This document shows positions 1 to 7,353 of a DNA stretch of 17,348 nucleotides, one piece after another. A program made the position numbers and the translations under genes. Position 1 is the first letter of the stretch; every line of letters begins with the position of its first letter. The stretch is from Clostridiales bacterium (GTDB lineage Bacteria; Bacillota; Clostridia; Christensenellales; JAISNN01): the NCBI GenBank assembly GCA_031289865.1, contig JAITOQ010000117.1:1-17348 (forward strand). The letters run 5' to 3'. Below the pieces are notes generated by a model. That model saw only the letters and a list, made by a program, of their open reading frames with translations, had not been told where the DNA came from and did no database searches.

Positions 1-236
1 CTATCGATATTGCGGGCGCGTCGGTTTCGATAATCAGGCTTGACGGGGAATTAAAGAGCCTCCTTGACTTTACCGTAAATACCCCCGCGCTGAAATGGGG
101 AGCGTCCGAGGACGCGTCGGTATATATCGACGCGGTGAAGGCTATCGGAAAAGCGCTCGCGGCGGCGGGCGTCGCGGTCGGCGGTATAGATTCGCCTAAA
201 AATGTGAAAAAGACGGTTGCCGCTACGGAAAAATAG
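1..236 (+). CDS. dhaK: Dihydroxyacetone kinase subunit DhaK, C-terminal part (partial at the 5' edge)
   Basis: The reading frame enters from the left edge (codons in phase with position 3) and stops at TAG 234-236, giving 77 residues. It opens with IDIAGASVSIIRLDGELKSL and continues through LDFTVNTPALKWG, which matches the end of DhaK, the subunit that binds dihydroxyacetone covalently through a histidine (that histidine lies outside the window). DhaK passes the substrate to DhaL for phosphorylation to dihydroxyacetone phosphate in the cytoplasm. Well-known DhaK proteins end just after the TPAL-W-G motif. Here about 44 residues follow, rich in alanine, valine and lysine and predicted to be helical. 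dhaL begins 15 nt downstream, so the two are surely one transcript. The identification is by recognition of the C-terminal motif and is supported by the dhaL neighbour. Confidence 0.85.
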   Translation, partial: IDIAGASVSIIRLDGELKSLLDFTVNTPALKWGASEDASVYIDAVKAIGKALAAAGVAVGGIDSPKNVKKTVAATEK

Positions 237-251
237 AGCGCGGCGACGGAA

Positions 252-935
252 TTGACCGAAAAACCGATTTTCGGAAAGACGTGGAATACGGCGGCGGTCA
301 CGGTTATCGTGGACAAAATGGCTGACGTCATTATAGAGAACGAGGTGCATTTCTGCGATATGGATTCGGTAGCGGGCGACGGGGACTTCGGTATGAGTAT
401 AGCAAAGGGCTTCCGTCAACTAAAAAAGGATTGGGCGACGCGTGATAAGTCCGACGTCGGCGCGTTTTTAAAGAGCGCGGGCGAAATCATTATGGAATAT
501 TGCGGCGGCGCGTCGGGTCCTATTTGGGGCTCGGCTTTCCGCGGCGCGGGCAAATCCGCGGCGGGCAAAAAGGAAATAGGCTTGTCCGACCTTGCGGAGC
601 TTATGCAAGCGGCGGTAACCGCTATACAAGATACCGGCAAGAGGAGCTTCGGCAGAGGCGCGGTAGTGGGTGACAAGACCCTCATCGACGCGCTTGTCCC
701 GACGGCGGATACCTTGACCGACGCGGCGAAAAAAGGCGAAGGACTTGCCGTAGCCGTCAAAAAAGGCGCGGACGCGGCTGTACAAGGTGCGGAAAACACC
801 AAAAAAATTGTCGCGCATATGGGTAGAGCGGGTACGGTCGGCGAACGCAGTATCGGTCACCCCGACGCCGGCGCATACGGTCTCGGCGTAATCTTTACCG
901 CCCTTGCGGCGTTTGTCGCGGAGAAGAGCAAGTAG
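252..935 (+). CDS. dhaL: Dihydroxyacetone kinase subunit DhaL (ADP/ATP-binding subunit)
   Basis: This is the nucleotide-binding subunit of dihydroxyacetone kinase (227 aa; the family is usually about 210 aa). The metal-binding loop is present as D38-SVAG-D43-G-D45-FG, the three aspartates that hold the Mg-nucleotide in DhaL. Further family motifs are GGASGPIWGSAFRGAG near residues 85-100 and GTVGERSIGHPDAGAYGLG near 194-212. The usual histidine after the third aspartate is phenylalanine here. The start is TTG at 252, with only a weak GACGGA-like ribosome-binding sequence in front. It probably relies on coupling to dhaK, whose stop is 15 nt upstream. No dhaM (the PTS phosphodonor subunit) follows, because the next gene is an unrelated LRR protein. 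Whether this kinase uses a PTS phosphodonor or ATP therefore cannot be decided here. Confidence 0.93.
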   Translation: MTEKPIFGKTWNTAAVTVIVDKMADVIIENEVHFCDMDSVAGDGDFGMSIAKGFRQLKKDWATRDKSDVGAFLKSAGEIIMEYCGGASGPIWGSAFRGAGKSAAGKKEIGLSDLAELMQAAVTAIQDTGKRSFGRGAVVGDKTLIDALVPTADTLTDAAKKGEGLAVAVKKGADAAVQGAENTKKIVAHMGRAGTVGERSIGHPDAGAYGLGVIFTALAAFVAEKSK

Positions 936-953
936 ATTATCATTGTAAGGCGG

Positions 954-1004
954 CTTAACGACAATTATTTTCAGAATGAGAATAGGGAGATAATTGTCGT
1001 TGAG
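954..1004. promoter_or_regulatory. Long inverted repeat between dhaL and the LRR genes
   Basis: The perfect 12-bp arms AACGACAATTAT (957-968) and ATAATTGTCGTT (990-1001) can be extended outward to 15 bp with one G-T mismatch, and inward by a few wobble pairs. No T-run follows the right arm, so this is not a standard intrinsic terminator. The right arm overlaps the -35 element of the promoter placed at 994-1022. It could be an operator for the LRR cassette, an end-of-transcript hairpin for dhaKL, or the scar of an insertion. The dyad is seen directly; its role is inferred. Confidence 0.6.
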
Positions 1005-1022
1005 GCGCATACAAAATATAAT
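994..1022 (+). promoter_or_regulatory. Sigma-70-type promoter for the LRR cassette
   Basis: TTGTCG (994-999), a 17-bp spacer and TATAAT (1017-1022). The -10 box is perfect and the -35 box matches 4 of 6 consensus positions. Transcription would begin near 1029, about 40 nt before the first LRR start codon. The -35 lies inside the right arm of the 957-1001 dyad. Confidence 0.6.
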
Positions 1023-1068
1023 CTTAAATATCCGTTTGCAGACCTTTAAGGGATAGTTTGGAGAGATT

Positions 1069-2121
1069 ATGATTAGAAGAGTAGATGGGGGAGTCACAAT
1101 TAAATTTCCTAGTGATTTTGCGGATATTAAGAAGTGTGCCGATTTTATTAACAAGAATAGAATTGATATAATTTACTTGTCGAGAGAGGTGAATGTTGAA
1201 AGAAGTGATCCGCGGTATGAGGGGGATATTTCGCTTCGTTTTTTTGAAATGATAGACGATCCGACACATGTCAAGGAATTGATGATAGGAACTAATTGCG
1301 TTGATTATGATACCCTATATATATTTTCCGCACTTGAAAAATTGGTCTGCACGCTTCCCGTCGGCGTTACTCTTGATCTATCAAACTTTCCGATGCTCAA
1401 GGACCTAAGCACGGACAATTTATCTGCGTATAAGAATCTTGATGATATTATGATTCAGGCACTTTCTTTATACGAGAAAAAACCTGATTTTGACCTAATT
1501 TCAAGGTTGACTTCGCTAGAAAATTTAAATTTAGAAGGAACAAAGGGCTTTAGATTTTCGGATATTCGGACGCTTTATAATCTCAAGCAGTTCGGAGGGT
1601 TTATGCTCGATATTCAAAATCTTAACGACATCGAAGACTTAAAAAATCTAGAGCATTTATGTTTATTTTTCTGCAGAAAGCTTGAAAACATTGAAAGGCT
1701 ATCCGAACTAAAGTGTCTAAAAACGCTAAGTGTTGCAAAATGCTCCAAAATCATTGACGTGAGTGCAATCGGTAAGTGTCAGAGATTAGAGAAATTATCA
1801 TTGGACTGCGTAAAAAACAGCGATTTAACCAAGCTGTCTACGGCTACGGGGCTTGAATTGTTAATGCTTAGCGCGTGCGGAAACGCAACCGATTTGAAGT
1901 TTATTCAGCATATGCTGAAATTGGAGTTTTTCTCCTTTGTCGATACGAATATTCTTGACGGAGATTTAACGCCTTGCTTGCGGTTAAAATATGTCGGGAC
2001 TTTGGACAAAAAGCATTATAATATAAAAAGCATAGATCTCCCTCATGAACGGACAAGATTTAAACAAGTGAACACAAATAAGTTTGAAGCTCATGAAATC
2101 GATTTAAGCGGTGAGTTATGA
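1069..2121 (+). CDS. Leucine-rich-repeat protein, first of a tandem pair
   Basis: A 350-residue protein with no signal peptide or membrane segment, so probably cytoplasmic. Residues of about 145-310 carry degenerate 22-24-residue leucine-rich repeats of the bacterial LxxLxxLxLxxC type, for example LKCLKTLSVAKCSKI and CQRLEKLSLDCVKN. A conserved C-terminal block follows (FVDTNILDGDLTPCLRLKYV, then a KKHYN motif). The first 140 residues are not recognisable LRRs. The start at ATG 1069 has GGAGAG at 1060-1065, close in front. It is a collinear paralogue of the next gene and overlaps it by 4 nt (ATGA), so the two are translationally coupled. The DNA is clearly richer in A and T, with more TTA, ATA and AAT codons than the dha or dnaG genes, which suggests acquisition by transfer. 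LRR proteins usually bind other proteins; no enzymatic motif is visible and the function is unknown. Confidence 0.8.
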   Translation: MIRRVDGGVTIKFPSDFADIKKCADFINKNRIDIIYLSREVNVERSDPRYEGDISLRFFEMIDDPTHVKELMIGTNCVDYDTLYIFSALEKLVCTLPVGVTLDLSNFPMLKDLSTDNLSAYKNLDDIMIQALSLYEKKPDFDLISRLTSLENLNLEGTKGFRFSDIRTLYNLKQFGGFMLDIQNLNDIEDLKNLEHLCLFFCRKLENIERLSELKCLKTLSVAKCSKIIDVSAIGKCQRLEKLSLDCVKNSDLTKLSTATGLELLMLSACGNATDLKFIQHMLKLEFFSFVDTNILDGDLTPCLRLKYVGTLDKKHYNIKSIDLPHERTRFKQVNTNKFEAHEIDLSGEL

Positions 2122-3128
2122 TACGTCAAGGAAATCATGTTGTAATCTCGTCACGAGATATACCGCAAATGGCTCAATGTGTTTCTTATATCAATTCCGA
2201 ACATATCACGAGCATGACCGTAGCCGCAAACGGCGGAGAAAGGATATCGTTGTCTTTTTTTGAAGGAATATACAATGAGAAAATTAAAAAAGTCATGTGT
2301 GCCGGGGTAGGCAATATTGATTCGTTACAAGCAACACCATGGATAGAGGAACTTGTTCTTACTCCAAAAAACGGAGAGGTGCTTGATGTGGGGGTGTTCT
2401 CTAATCTTTGCAGATTGGATACGGATAATATTCAGTCGTTTATAAACAGAGATAAGTTGAACTTGCTTCACTTTGGAACGGGTATACCTAATTTTGATTT
2501 CACCGAGTTACTACCGTATACGCAATTAGAATCGTTGTTGTTTTACGGTGTGAAAACTTTCAGCTTCGATAAAATCAAGTGTTTTACGAAGTTAAAAGAA
2601 ATAAACGCAAGAGTTTTGACAATAACGGATTTACGCGGTATAGAGAAGCTTGAGGAATTGCAAGGATTGAGTTTGCTCTATTGCCGAATATTGTCTGATT
2701 TGAGCGGAATAGGTACATTACGGAAATTAACGGGTATGTTACTTGCTAATTGCCCGAAAGTTACTGATATTAGTGAAATCGCAAAGTGCGTTAATTTAGA
2801 GGAATTGGAATTAAATTCGCTAAAGAACATTGATGTTTCCGTGTTAAGCAATGCAAATAATTTGGGCAAACTAATGCTTTCAAATTGTGGAAGCGTGTCT
2901 TCCTTGCGTTTCATCAGCTTAATGACAAATTTGGAATTTCTATCCTTTGTCGATACGAATATTATAGACGGAGATTTATCTCCTTGCTTGAATCTTAAAT
3001 ATGTAGGCACTTTAAATAAAAAGCATTATAACATAAAAGCGGATATGCTTCCGAATCAAAAAACACGATTTCACCCTCAAAGAGCGGAGATTGAGAATCC
3101 AATTGAGATTATTTTTAGTGCTAATTGA
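2118..3128 (+). CDS. Leucine-rich-repeat protein, second of a tandem pair
   Basis: A 336-residue paralogue of the preceding protein, aligned along its whole length. Both have an MIR start, an IS(L)-FF motif near residues 45-55, a middle block of LRRs with the CxxLxxLxL pattern, and a nearly identical C-terminal block (FVDTNIIDGDLSPCLNLKYV then KKHYN). Similarity is low at the N-terminus and very high at the C-terminus, also at the DNA level. That fits an old duplication with a conserved or gene-converted 3' end and a divergent recognition part. The start codon overlaps the previous stop as ATGA, with no strong ribosome-binding site of its own, so expression should be coupled. There is no signal peptide, membrane helix or catalytic motif. 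Function unknown; a paired binding or immunity role is only a guess. Confidence 0.8.
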   Translation: MIRQGNHVVISSRDIPQMAQCVSYINSEHITSMTVAANGGERISLSFFEGIYNEKIKKVMCAGVGNIDSLQATPWIEELVLTPKNGEVLDVGVFSNLCRLDTDNIQSFINRDKLNLLHFGTGIPNFDFTELLPYTQLESLLFYGVKTFSFDKIKCFTKLKEINARVLTITDLRGIEKLEELQGLSLLYCRILSDLSGIGTLRKLTGMLLANCPKVTDISEIAKCVNLEELELNSLKNIDVSVLSNANNLGKLMLSNCGSVSSLRFISLMTNLEFLSFVDTNIIDGDLSPCLNLKYVGTLNKKHYNIKADMLPNQKTRFHPQRAEIENPIEIIFSAN

Positions 3129-3166
3129 TTTCGATATTTATTTTAGCACAATCTTAGGGGGTAAGT

Positions 3167-4141
3167 ATGGACAAGTTTTCGTTATTTGCGATAAAGACTC
3201 AAAAGGGATTTGGGTTATATCAACGGTTCAAAAAAAACTCTGAGAATAGGGGTTTTACACCACATTATATCGTTTACAAAACTCAGATTGACAACTTAAA
3301 CGATGAGTCTATTGCCATTGGCATGAGTGGGCAGTATTATTATGAACGGATCAACGAGGAGCATGCTATAAATGGAATCGGTTATTTTATTGATGTGTTA
3401 ATGAAAAATCCGATACATGAGTTTTCTATGGAAGAATTAGAACAAGAGATAACTAATGCTAAATTTCCATTAAACAATTTCAAGGATTGCTACGTTACAT
3501 ATTTAGGCGACTATTCGACTCCGGATACTGTGGAATATCCAAAATATGAACGTGAATATAGTTGTTCGGTTTATTCCGGCAAATTTGTATGGTATGTTAA
3601 ACATACGCATGGTTGGTATTTGAGAAACGGAAATAAAACCGTAAAATATAGCAAACTGCCGACAGAAATAGCGCATTATCCGCTCCCATTTTTAACATCT
3701 TTGAAGGAGTTACGAGAAAATTTTGATAAGGGCTTTTCACCGGAAGATATAAACGATGACTACGTTATATCGCTTATGGAACAATATTATCAAGAGAACC
3801 CTAAAATGCGACCTCAAAAGGTCAACTATGATGAGGTGAAAAACGAGCGACCGACGATAGAGTGGCGCAAGACGGCGTGCAGCGAAGAAAAAATAGATAC
3901 GGAATACCTTGCTTTTATCGAAGCCGTTGATTCTGCATTAAAAGACTTCACGGACTATATCGATCTCGGCAATAAAGCGATAAAGGGTGTCCTTGTAGCT
4001 TTAATTCGGAAACTAAATAATCTGCAAGAAAGCATAGGATCTCTTGAAGCAGAGGAGTTGTTTGACTATATTGCAAGGATATTGCAATCACAAAAGAAGG
4101 TTAGATTGATAGAAACCATCGAAGAGCTTCGGGAATGGTGA
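3167..4141 (+). CDS. Hypothetical protein downstream of the LRR pair
   Basis: A 324-residue protein I do not recognise. ATG 3167 is preceded by a good ribosome-binding site (AGGGGGT, 3156-3162). The N-terminal two thirds is rich in aromatic residues and looks like mixed alpha/beta (repeated Y, F and W, such as WYVKHTHGWYLRNGNK near residues 145-160). The last 80 or so residues (FIEAVDSALKDF to IEELREW) look all-helical. The junction around residues 225-245 (nt 3840-3900) is locally GC-richer than the rest of the gene, which may mark a domain fusion. No signal peptide, membrane segment or known active-site motif is seen. It lies 38 nt after the second LRR gene, shares its AT-rich composition and ends before the only terminator-like hairpin in the region, so it is likely part of the same transcript. 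Confidence 0.7.
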   Translation: MDKFSLFAIKTQKGFGLYQRFKKNSENRGFTPHYIVYKTQIDNLNDESIAIGMSGQYYYERINEEHAINGIGYFIDVLMKNPIHEFSMEELEQEITNAKFPLNNFKDCYVTYLGDYSTPDTVEYPKYEREYSCSVYSGKFVWYVKHTHGWYLRNGNKTVKYSKLPTEIAHYPLPFLTSLKELRENFDKGFSPEDINDDYVISLMEQYYQENPKMRPQKVNYDEVKNERPTIEWRKTACSEEKIDTEYLAFIEAVDSALKDFTDYIDLGNKAIKGVLVALIRKLNNLQESIGSLEAEELFDYIARILQSQKKVRLIETIEELREW

Positions 4142-4180
4142 GTGTAAAAAAGTCGGTAAATTGAAAAGCAAGTAAAAGAA

Positions 4181-4220
4181 AAATCGGAGTGCGCTCGTTG
4201 TGGACGCGCTCCGATTTATT
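4181..4220. terminator. Terminator-like hairpin closing the LRR cassette
   Basis: The arms AAATCGGAGTGCG (4181-4193) and CGCGCTCCGATTT (4205-4217) pair over 13 bp with a single G-U and an 11-nt loop. The hairpin is flanked by an A-rich run on the left (AAAAGAAAAA) and a modest T-rich stretch on the right (TTTATTT), so it could act in both directions. It separates the AT-rich LRR cassette from the ABC-F promoter at 4235. Confidence 0.75.
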
Positions 4221-4234
4221 TGCCGTCAAATTTA

Positions 4235-4263
4235 TTGCAAAACAAGACGAAACATGCTATAAT
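4235..4263 (+). promoter_or_regulatory. Strong sigma-70-type promoter of the ABC-F / mnmA operon
   Basis: TTGCAA (4235-4240), a 17-bp spacer and TATAAT (4258-4263), with TGC immediately before the -10 box (an extended -10 pattern). Transcription would start near 4270, leaving a leader of about 43 nt before ATG 4313. This argues against an upstream in-frame TTG at 4220 as the real start of the ABC-F gene, since that codon lies upstream of the promoter. Confidence 0.8.
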
Positions 4264-4312
4264 ATCCCGTAAACTAAATCAAAATTTTCTTAAATACGGT
4301 ATCATAATTAAA

Positions 4313-5860
4313 ATGAGCATTTTAACGATCAACAATTTAACGCATACGTTTGACGGAAACGTCATCTTTGAGGGGGCTTGCTTTAGCGTCAACAACGGCG
4401 AACACACGGGTATCGTCGGCTTGAACGGCGCGGGCAAAAGCACCTTTATGAACATTTTGACGGGTCGGTTGGTTCAAGACGACGGCGAGGTCAAGTGGCT
4501 GAACGGTATCAAGCGCGGTTATCTCGACCAGCACGCGGATATCGACCGAAACTTGACCGTTGCGGAATATCTGCAAGGGGTATTCGGGCGGCTCTATGCC
4601 TTGAACGAAAGGTTGGAGCGCGTGTATTCCGATATGGAAACGGAGCAAGACCCCGACGCTCTCGACGCGTTGATTTCGCGGTCGTCGTCCATGCTTGACG
4701 AGCTGACGAAGGCGGGCTTTTTTGAGCTTGACAGCGAAATCAAAAAGGTGGGTAACGGCTTAGGGCTCGGCGCGATAGGCTATGACACGCCGATTGCGCA
4801 TTTGAGCGGAGGGCAGCGCGCAAAGGTGATGCTTGCGAGCTTGTTGCTTGCGGATTACGACATTCTCCTTTTGGACGAACCGACCAACTTTTTGGACGTA
4901 GAGCACATCAAGTGGTTGACCGAATACCTCAACGCGTACAAAGGGACGGTGTTGGTCATTTCTCACGACACGGATTTTTTAAACAGCGTTTCGCGCAACA
5001 TCATAAGCGTAGAGGGACACGGAATAAAGAAGTATTCGGGCGACTACAACAAGTTTCTTGCGGCGAGCGAAATCAGCGCGAAACAGCACGGAGAAAATTT
5101 TGAACGGCAGCAGCAGCAGATAAAAAAGATAGAGGAATTTATCGCAAAAAACAAGGCGCGTGCCGCGACCGCGGGTATGGCGAACGCTCGTAAAAAACAG
5201 TTGGAAAAAATCGAGATTATCGCTAAACCCTCCGTCATCTATCCCGCCGTGTTCCGCTTTCCGTATGTCAATATCCACTCCAACGAAATTTTGGAGGTAA
5301 GGGATTTGGTCATCGGCTACAACGGCAAGCCGCTACTTCCTCCGATAGGATTCAAAATGAGCAGCGAAACAAAATTGTTGGTCAGAGGGACGAACGGTAT
5401 CGGCAAAAGCACGTTCTTAAAGACCCTCACGGGGCGGATTCCGTCTGTTTCGGGTGCCGGCCGCTTCCACATAAACGCAAAGACATTGTACCTTGAGCAA
5501 GACCTCGAATTTTATAATCCCGACGAGAGCGCGACGGCATATATTGCGCGGTGCTATCCGCGTATGGACTCAAAGGAAATCCGTACCCGCTTAGGAGGCG
5601 TAGGCATAAAAAACGACCTCGCCACAAAACCGATTTGTAACTTAAGCGGCGGCGAACAAGTAAAGGTCAAGCTCTGCGCGCTCATGCAAAAAGAAAGCAA
5701 CTTTCTCTTGTTGGACGAACCTACAAACCACCTTGACATAAAAGCAAAGGACAGCCTCGCCGACGCGCTCAACGATTATAACGGCGCGGTGATTTTGGTC
5801 ACTCATGAGCGCGCATTCGCGGATAGAGTCTGTAACGATGTCTTAGATTGGAGTAAATGA
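4313..5860 (+). CDS. ABC-F family ATPase (translation factor or ribosome-protection type)
   Basis: A soluble protein of 515 residues with two ABC domains in tandem and no membrane segments, the hallmark of ABC-F proteins that act on the ribosome. Domain 1 has Walker A GLNGAGKST (residues 36-44), signature LSGGQ (164-168) and Walker B ending D188-E189. Domain 2 has GTNGIGKST (359-367), LSGGE (444-448) and D468-E469. Both catalytic glutamates are present. A lysine- and glutamine-rich helical linker lies between them (around residues 260-310). I chose ATG 4313 because the promoter at 4235 places transcription start near 4270 and the family begins with an ILTINNL-like strand. The linker resembles housekeeping members of the YbiT/YkpA type more than resistance factors with long linkers, but the subfamily cannot be fixed by eye. 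The stop overlaps the ribosome-binding region of mnmA, so the two genes are coupled. Confidence 0.92.
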   Translation: MSILTINNLTHTFDGNVIFEGACFSVNNGEHTGIVGLNGAGKSTFMNILTGRLVQDDGEVKWLNGIKRGYLDQHADIDRNLTVAEYLQGVFGRLYALNERLERVYSDMETEQDPDALDALISRSSSMLDELTKAGFFELDSEIKKVGNGLGLGAIGYDTPIAHLSGGQRAKVMLASLLLADYDILLLDEPTNFLDVEHIKWLTEYLNAYKGTVLVISHDTDFLNSVSRNIISVEGHGIKKYSGDYNKFLAASEISAKQHGENFERQQQQIKKIEEFIAKNKARAATAGMANARKKQLEKIEIIAKPSVIYPAVFRFPYVNIHSNEILEVRDLVIGYNGKPLLPPIGFKMSSETKLLVRGTNGIGKSTFLKTLTGRIPSVSGAGRFHINAKTLYLEQDLEFYNPDESATAYIARCYPRMDSKEIRTRLGGVGIKNDLATKPICNLSGGEQVKVKLCALMQKESNFLLLDEPTNHLDIKAKDSLADALNDYNGAVILVTHERAFADRVCNDVLDWSK

Positions 5861-5871
5861 AAAGGAGTTTC

Positions 5872-6936
5872 ATGCGTATAGTAGTCGGTATGAGCGGCGG
5901 TGTAGACAGTTCCGTAGCCGCGGCGATGTTAAAGGAACAAGGTCACGAGGTGATCGGGTTGTTTATGCGCAATTGGCGCGAGGAGGACGACGGCGGTAAA
6001 TGCACGGCGGCGGAGGACTTTTTTGATGTCAAGCGCGTTGCCGCGTCGCTGTCTATTCCGTACTACAGCGCGGATTTTTCAAAGGAATATTGGGAGCGTG
6101 TCTTTCTCCGTTTTGTGGAGGAATACAGAAACGGTCGGACGCCTAACCCCGACGTGCTTTGCAACCGCGAGATTAAATTCGGGCCGTTTCTCGAACACGC
6201 GTTTGCTTTGAATGCGGACGCGGTTGCGACGGGTCATTATGCGGGTATAAAAAAGCTCGACGGGCGTACGTTTTTGACCAAAGCCGCCGACGCCGCAAAG
6301 GATCAGACCTATTTTTTAAATCAATTGACAGAAAAGCAAATCGAGCGCGTCGTCTTTCCGCTGCAAGGGATTGCGACTAAAGCCGAAGTTCGTGCGCTTG
6401 CCCAAAAGTACGGGCTTGCTACCGCGGGAAAAAAGGACAGTACCGGCATCTGCTTCATCGGAGAACGGCGGTTCCGCGAGTTTTTAAAGGGCTATATTCC
6501 CATGAAAACGGGCGACATTATGACGGAGGACGGTCGGGTAGTCGGGCGGCACGGCGGCGTCTATTACTATACGTTGGGGCAAAGGCGCGGACTTGGACTC
6601 GGCGGCGACCGCGACACTGACGGGGGGCGGTGGTTCGTCGTCGGCAAGGACGTTTTAAAGAATATTCTGTATGTAAGTAACGGCGACGAGAGCGTACTGT
6701 ACCGCAAGGAATTGACGACGGAGAGTTTCAATTTTATCACGGAGCGTCCCGCAAAAAATACTCTGCGCGTCACCGCCCGTATCCGTCACCGTCAGCCCGA
6801 ACAAAACGCCGTCGTCGAAATCGACGGGGATCGGGTCTGCGTCGTGTTTGATATAGAACAGCGCGCAATCACGTCGGGGCAGTACGTCGTACTCTATGAC
6901 GGCGAAATTTGCTTAGGCGGGGGGGTAATTCAATAA
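5872..6936 (+). CDS. mnmA: tRNA-specific 2-thiouridylase MnmA
   Basis: MnmA makes 2-thiouridine at wobble position 34 of tRNAs for Lys, Glu and Gln, using ATP to activate the uridine and a cysteine persulfide as sulfur donor. Visible motifs are the N-terminal PP-loop GMSGGVDSS (residues 6-14), NPDVLCNREIKFG with catalytic C97, ATGHYA, KDQTYFL, and DSTGICFIGER with the second catalytic cysteine C194. The C-terminal part is the usual beta-barrel region (GQRRGLGLGG onward). The 354-residue length is typical. ATG 5872 is chosen because AAAAGGAG (5860-5867) sits just ahead of it. An in-frame ATG at 5857 would place that site inside the gene. The ribosome-binding site abuts the ABC-F stop (5858-5860), so translation of the two is linked. 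Confidence 0.96.
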   Translation: MRIVVGMSGGVDSSVAAAMLKEQGHEVIGLFMRNWREEDDGGKCTAAEDFFDVKRVAASLSIPYYSADFSKEYWERVFLRFVEEYRNGRTPNPDVLCNREIKFGPFLEHAFALNADAVATGHYAGIKKLDGRTFLTKAADAAKDQTYFLNQLTEKQIERVVFPLQGIATKAEVRALAQKYGLATAGKKDSTGICFIGERRFREFLKGYIPMKTGDIMTEDGRVVGRHGGVYYYTLGQRRGLGLGGDRDTDGGRWFVVGKDVLKNILYVSNGDESVLYRKELTTESFNFITERPAKNTLRVTARIRHRQPEQNAVVEIDGDRVCVVFDIEQRAITSGQYVVLYDGEICLGGGVIQ

Positions 6937-6971
6937 TTGAAAGTTGAGAGTTGAGGGTTGAAAGTTAAGGT
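6937..6971 (+). repeat. Heptanucleotide tandem repeat (TTGARRG family) after mnmA
   Basis: Directly after the mnmA stop there are four 7-bp units, TTGAAAG, TTGAGAG, TTGAGGG and TTGAAAG (6937-6964), and a degenerate fifth, TTAAGGT (6965-6971). It is non-coding: an in-frame TTG inside it (6958) could in principle extend the next gene, but that gene has a proper start at 7021. It is one of several 7-bp-period repeats in this window. Confidence 0.8.
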
Positions 6972-7020
6972 ATCGCTTCGCTCCGAAAAAAGCAAAGATT
7001 ATTCTGATAAAAGGTGTTTC

Positions 7021-7353
7021 ATGTCTTATTTTAAAAAAAACGATCAAGCCTTCATATGCGCGGTATGCGGAAGTACCGTCGGGACTCTGGGGTATACGTC
7101 GCGGAATCATTGCAACAAATGCCTCTCGTCGCTCCATGTCGACAATCTTCCCGGCGACCGTGAAAATCCGTGCGGCGGTATTCTCCGACCCGTTTCGGCT
7201 GAAAAGAATGCAAAGGGCTATGTGATAATTTTTCAATGCGAAAAATGCGGAGAGATAAGACGAAACAAGGTTGCGGAGGACGACGACATCGCGCTTGTGA
7301 TTTCTTTGACCGCAAGACCCTTTTCCGAATCGGCGGTCAAGCGGAAAATATGA
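7021..7353 (+). CDS. RNHCP-type zinc-ribbon protein
   Basis: A 110-residue protein matching the RNHCP family, named for its conserved motif. Here the motif reads RNHCNKC (residues 28-34), with asparagine in place of the usual proline. It is followed by the family's SSLHVDNLPGDRENPCGG stretch and FQCEKCGEIRRNKVAEDDD (71-89). Cysteine pairs C13/C16, C31/C34 and C73/C76 plus C51 suggest one or two zinc sites. The start is ATG 7021 behind AAGGTG (7011-7016). A longer frame from TTG 6958 would run through the heptad repeat and is unlikely. The biochemical role of this family is not known to me. It lies 84 nt after mnmA and may be read through from that operon. Confidence 0.85.
   Translation: MSYFKKNDQAFICAVCGSTVGTLGYTSRNHCNKCLSSLHVDNLPGDRENPCGGILRPVSAEKNAKGYVIIFQCEKCGEIRRNKVAEDDDIALVISLTARPFSESAVKRKI

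Noticed and set aside
468..1154. A 228-residue open frame on the minus strand opposite dhaL
   Set aside because: It is antisense to a clear dhaL gene, has arginine-rich shadow composition and matches no family.
4220..4312. In-frame extension of the ABC-F gene from TTG 4220
   Set aside because: It starts inside the terminator and upstream of the promoter at 4235-4263, so it would not be transcribed.
4495..4698. Small overlapping plus-strand frame inside the ABC-F gene
   Set aside because: It is arginine-rich, lacks a ribosome-binding site and is fully contained in a conserved gene.
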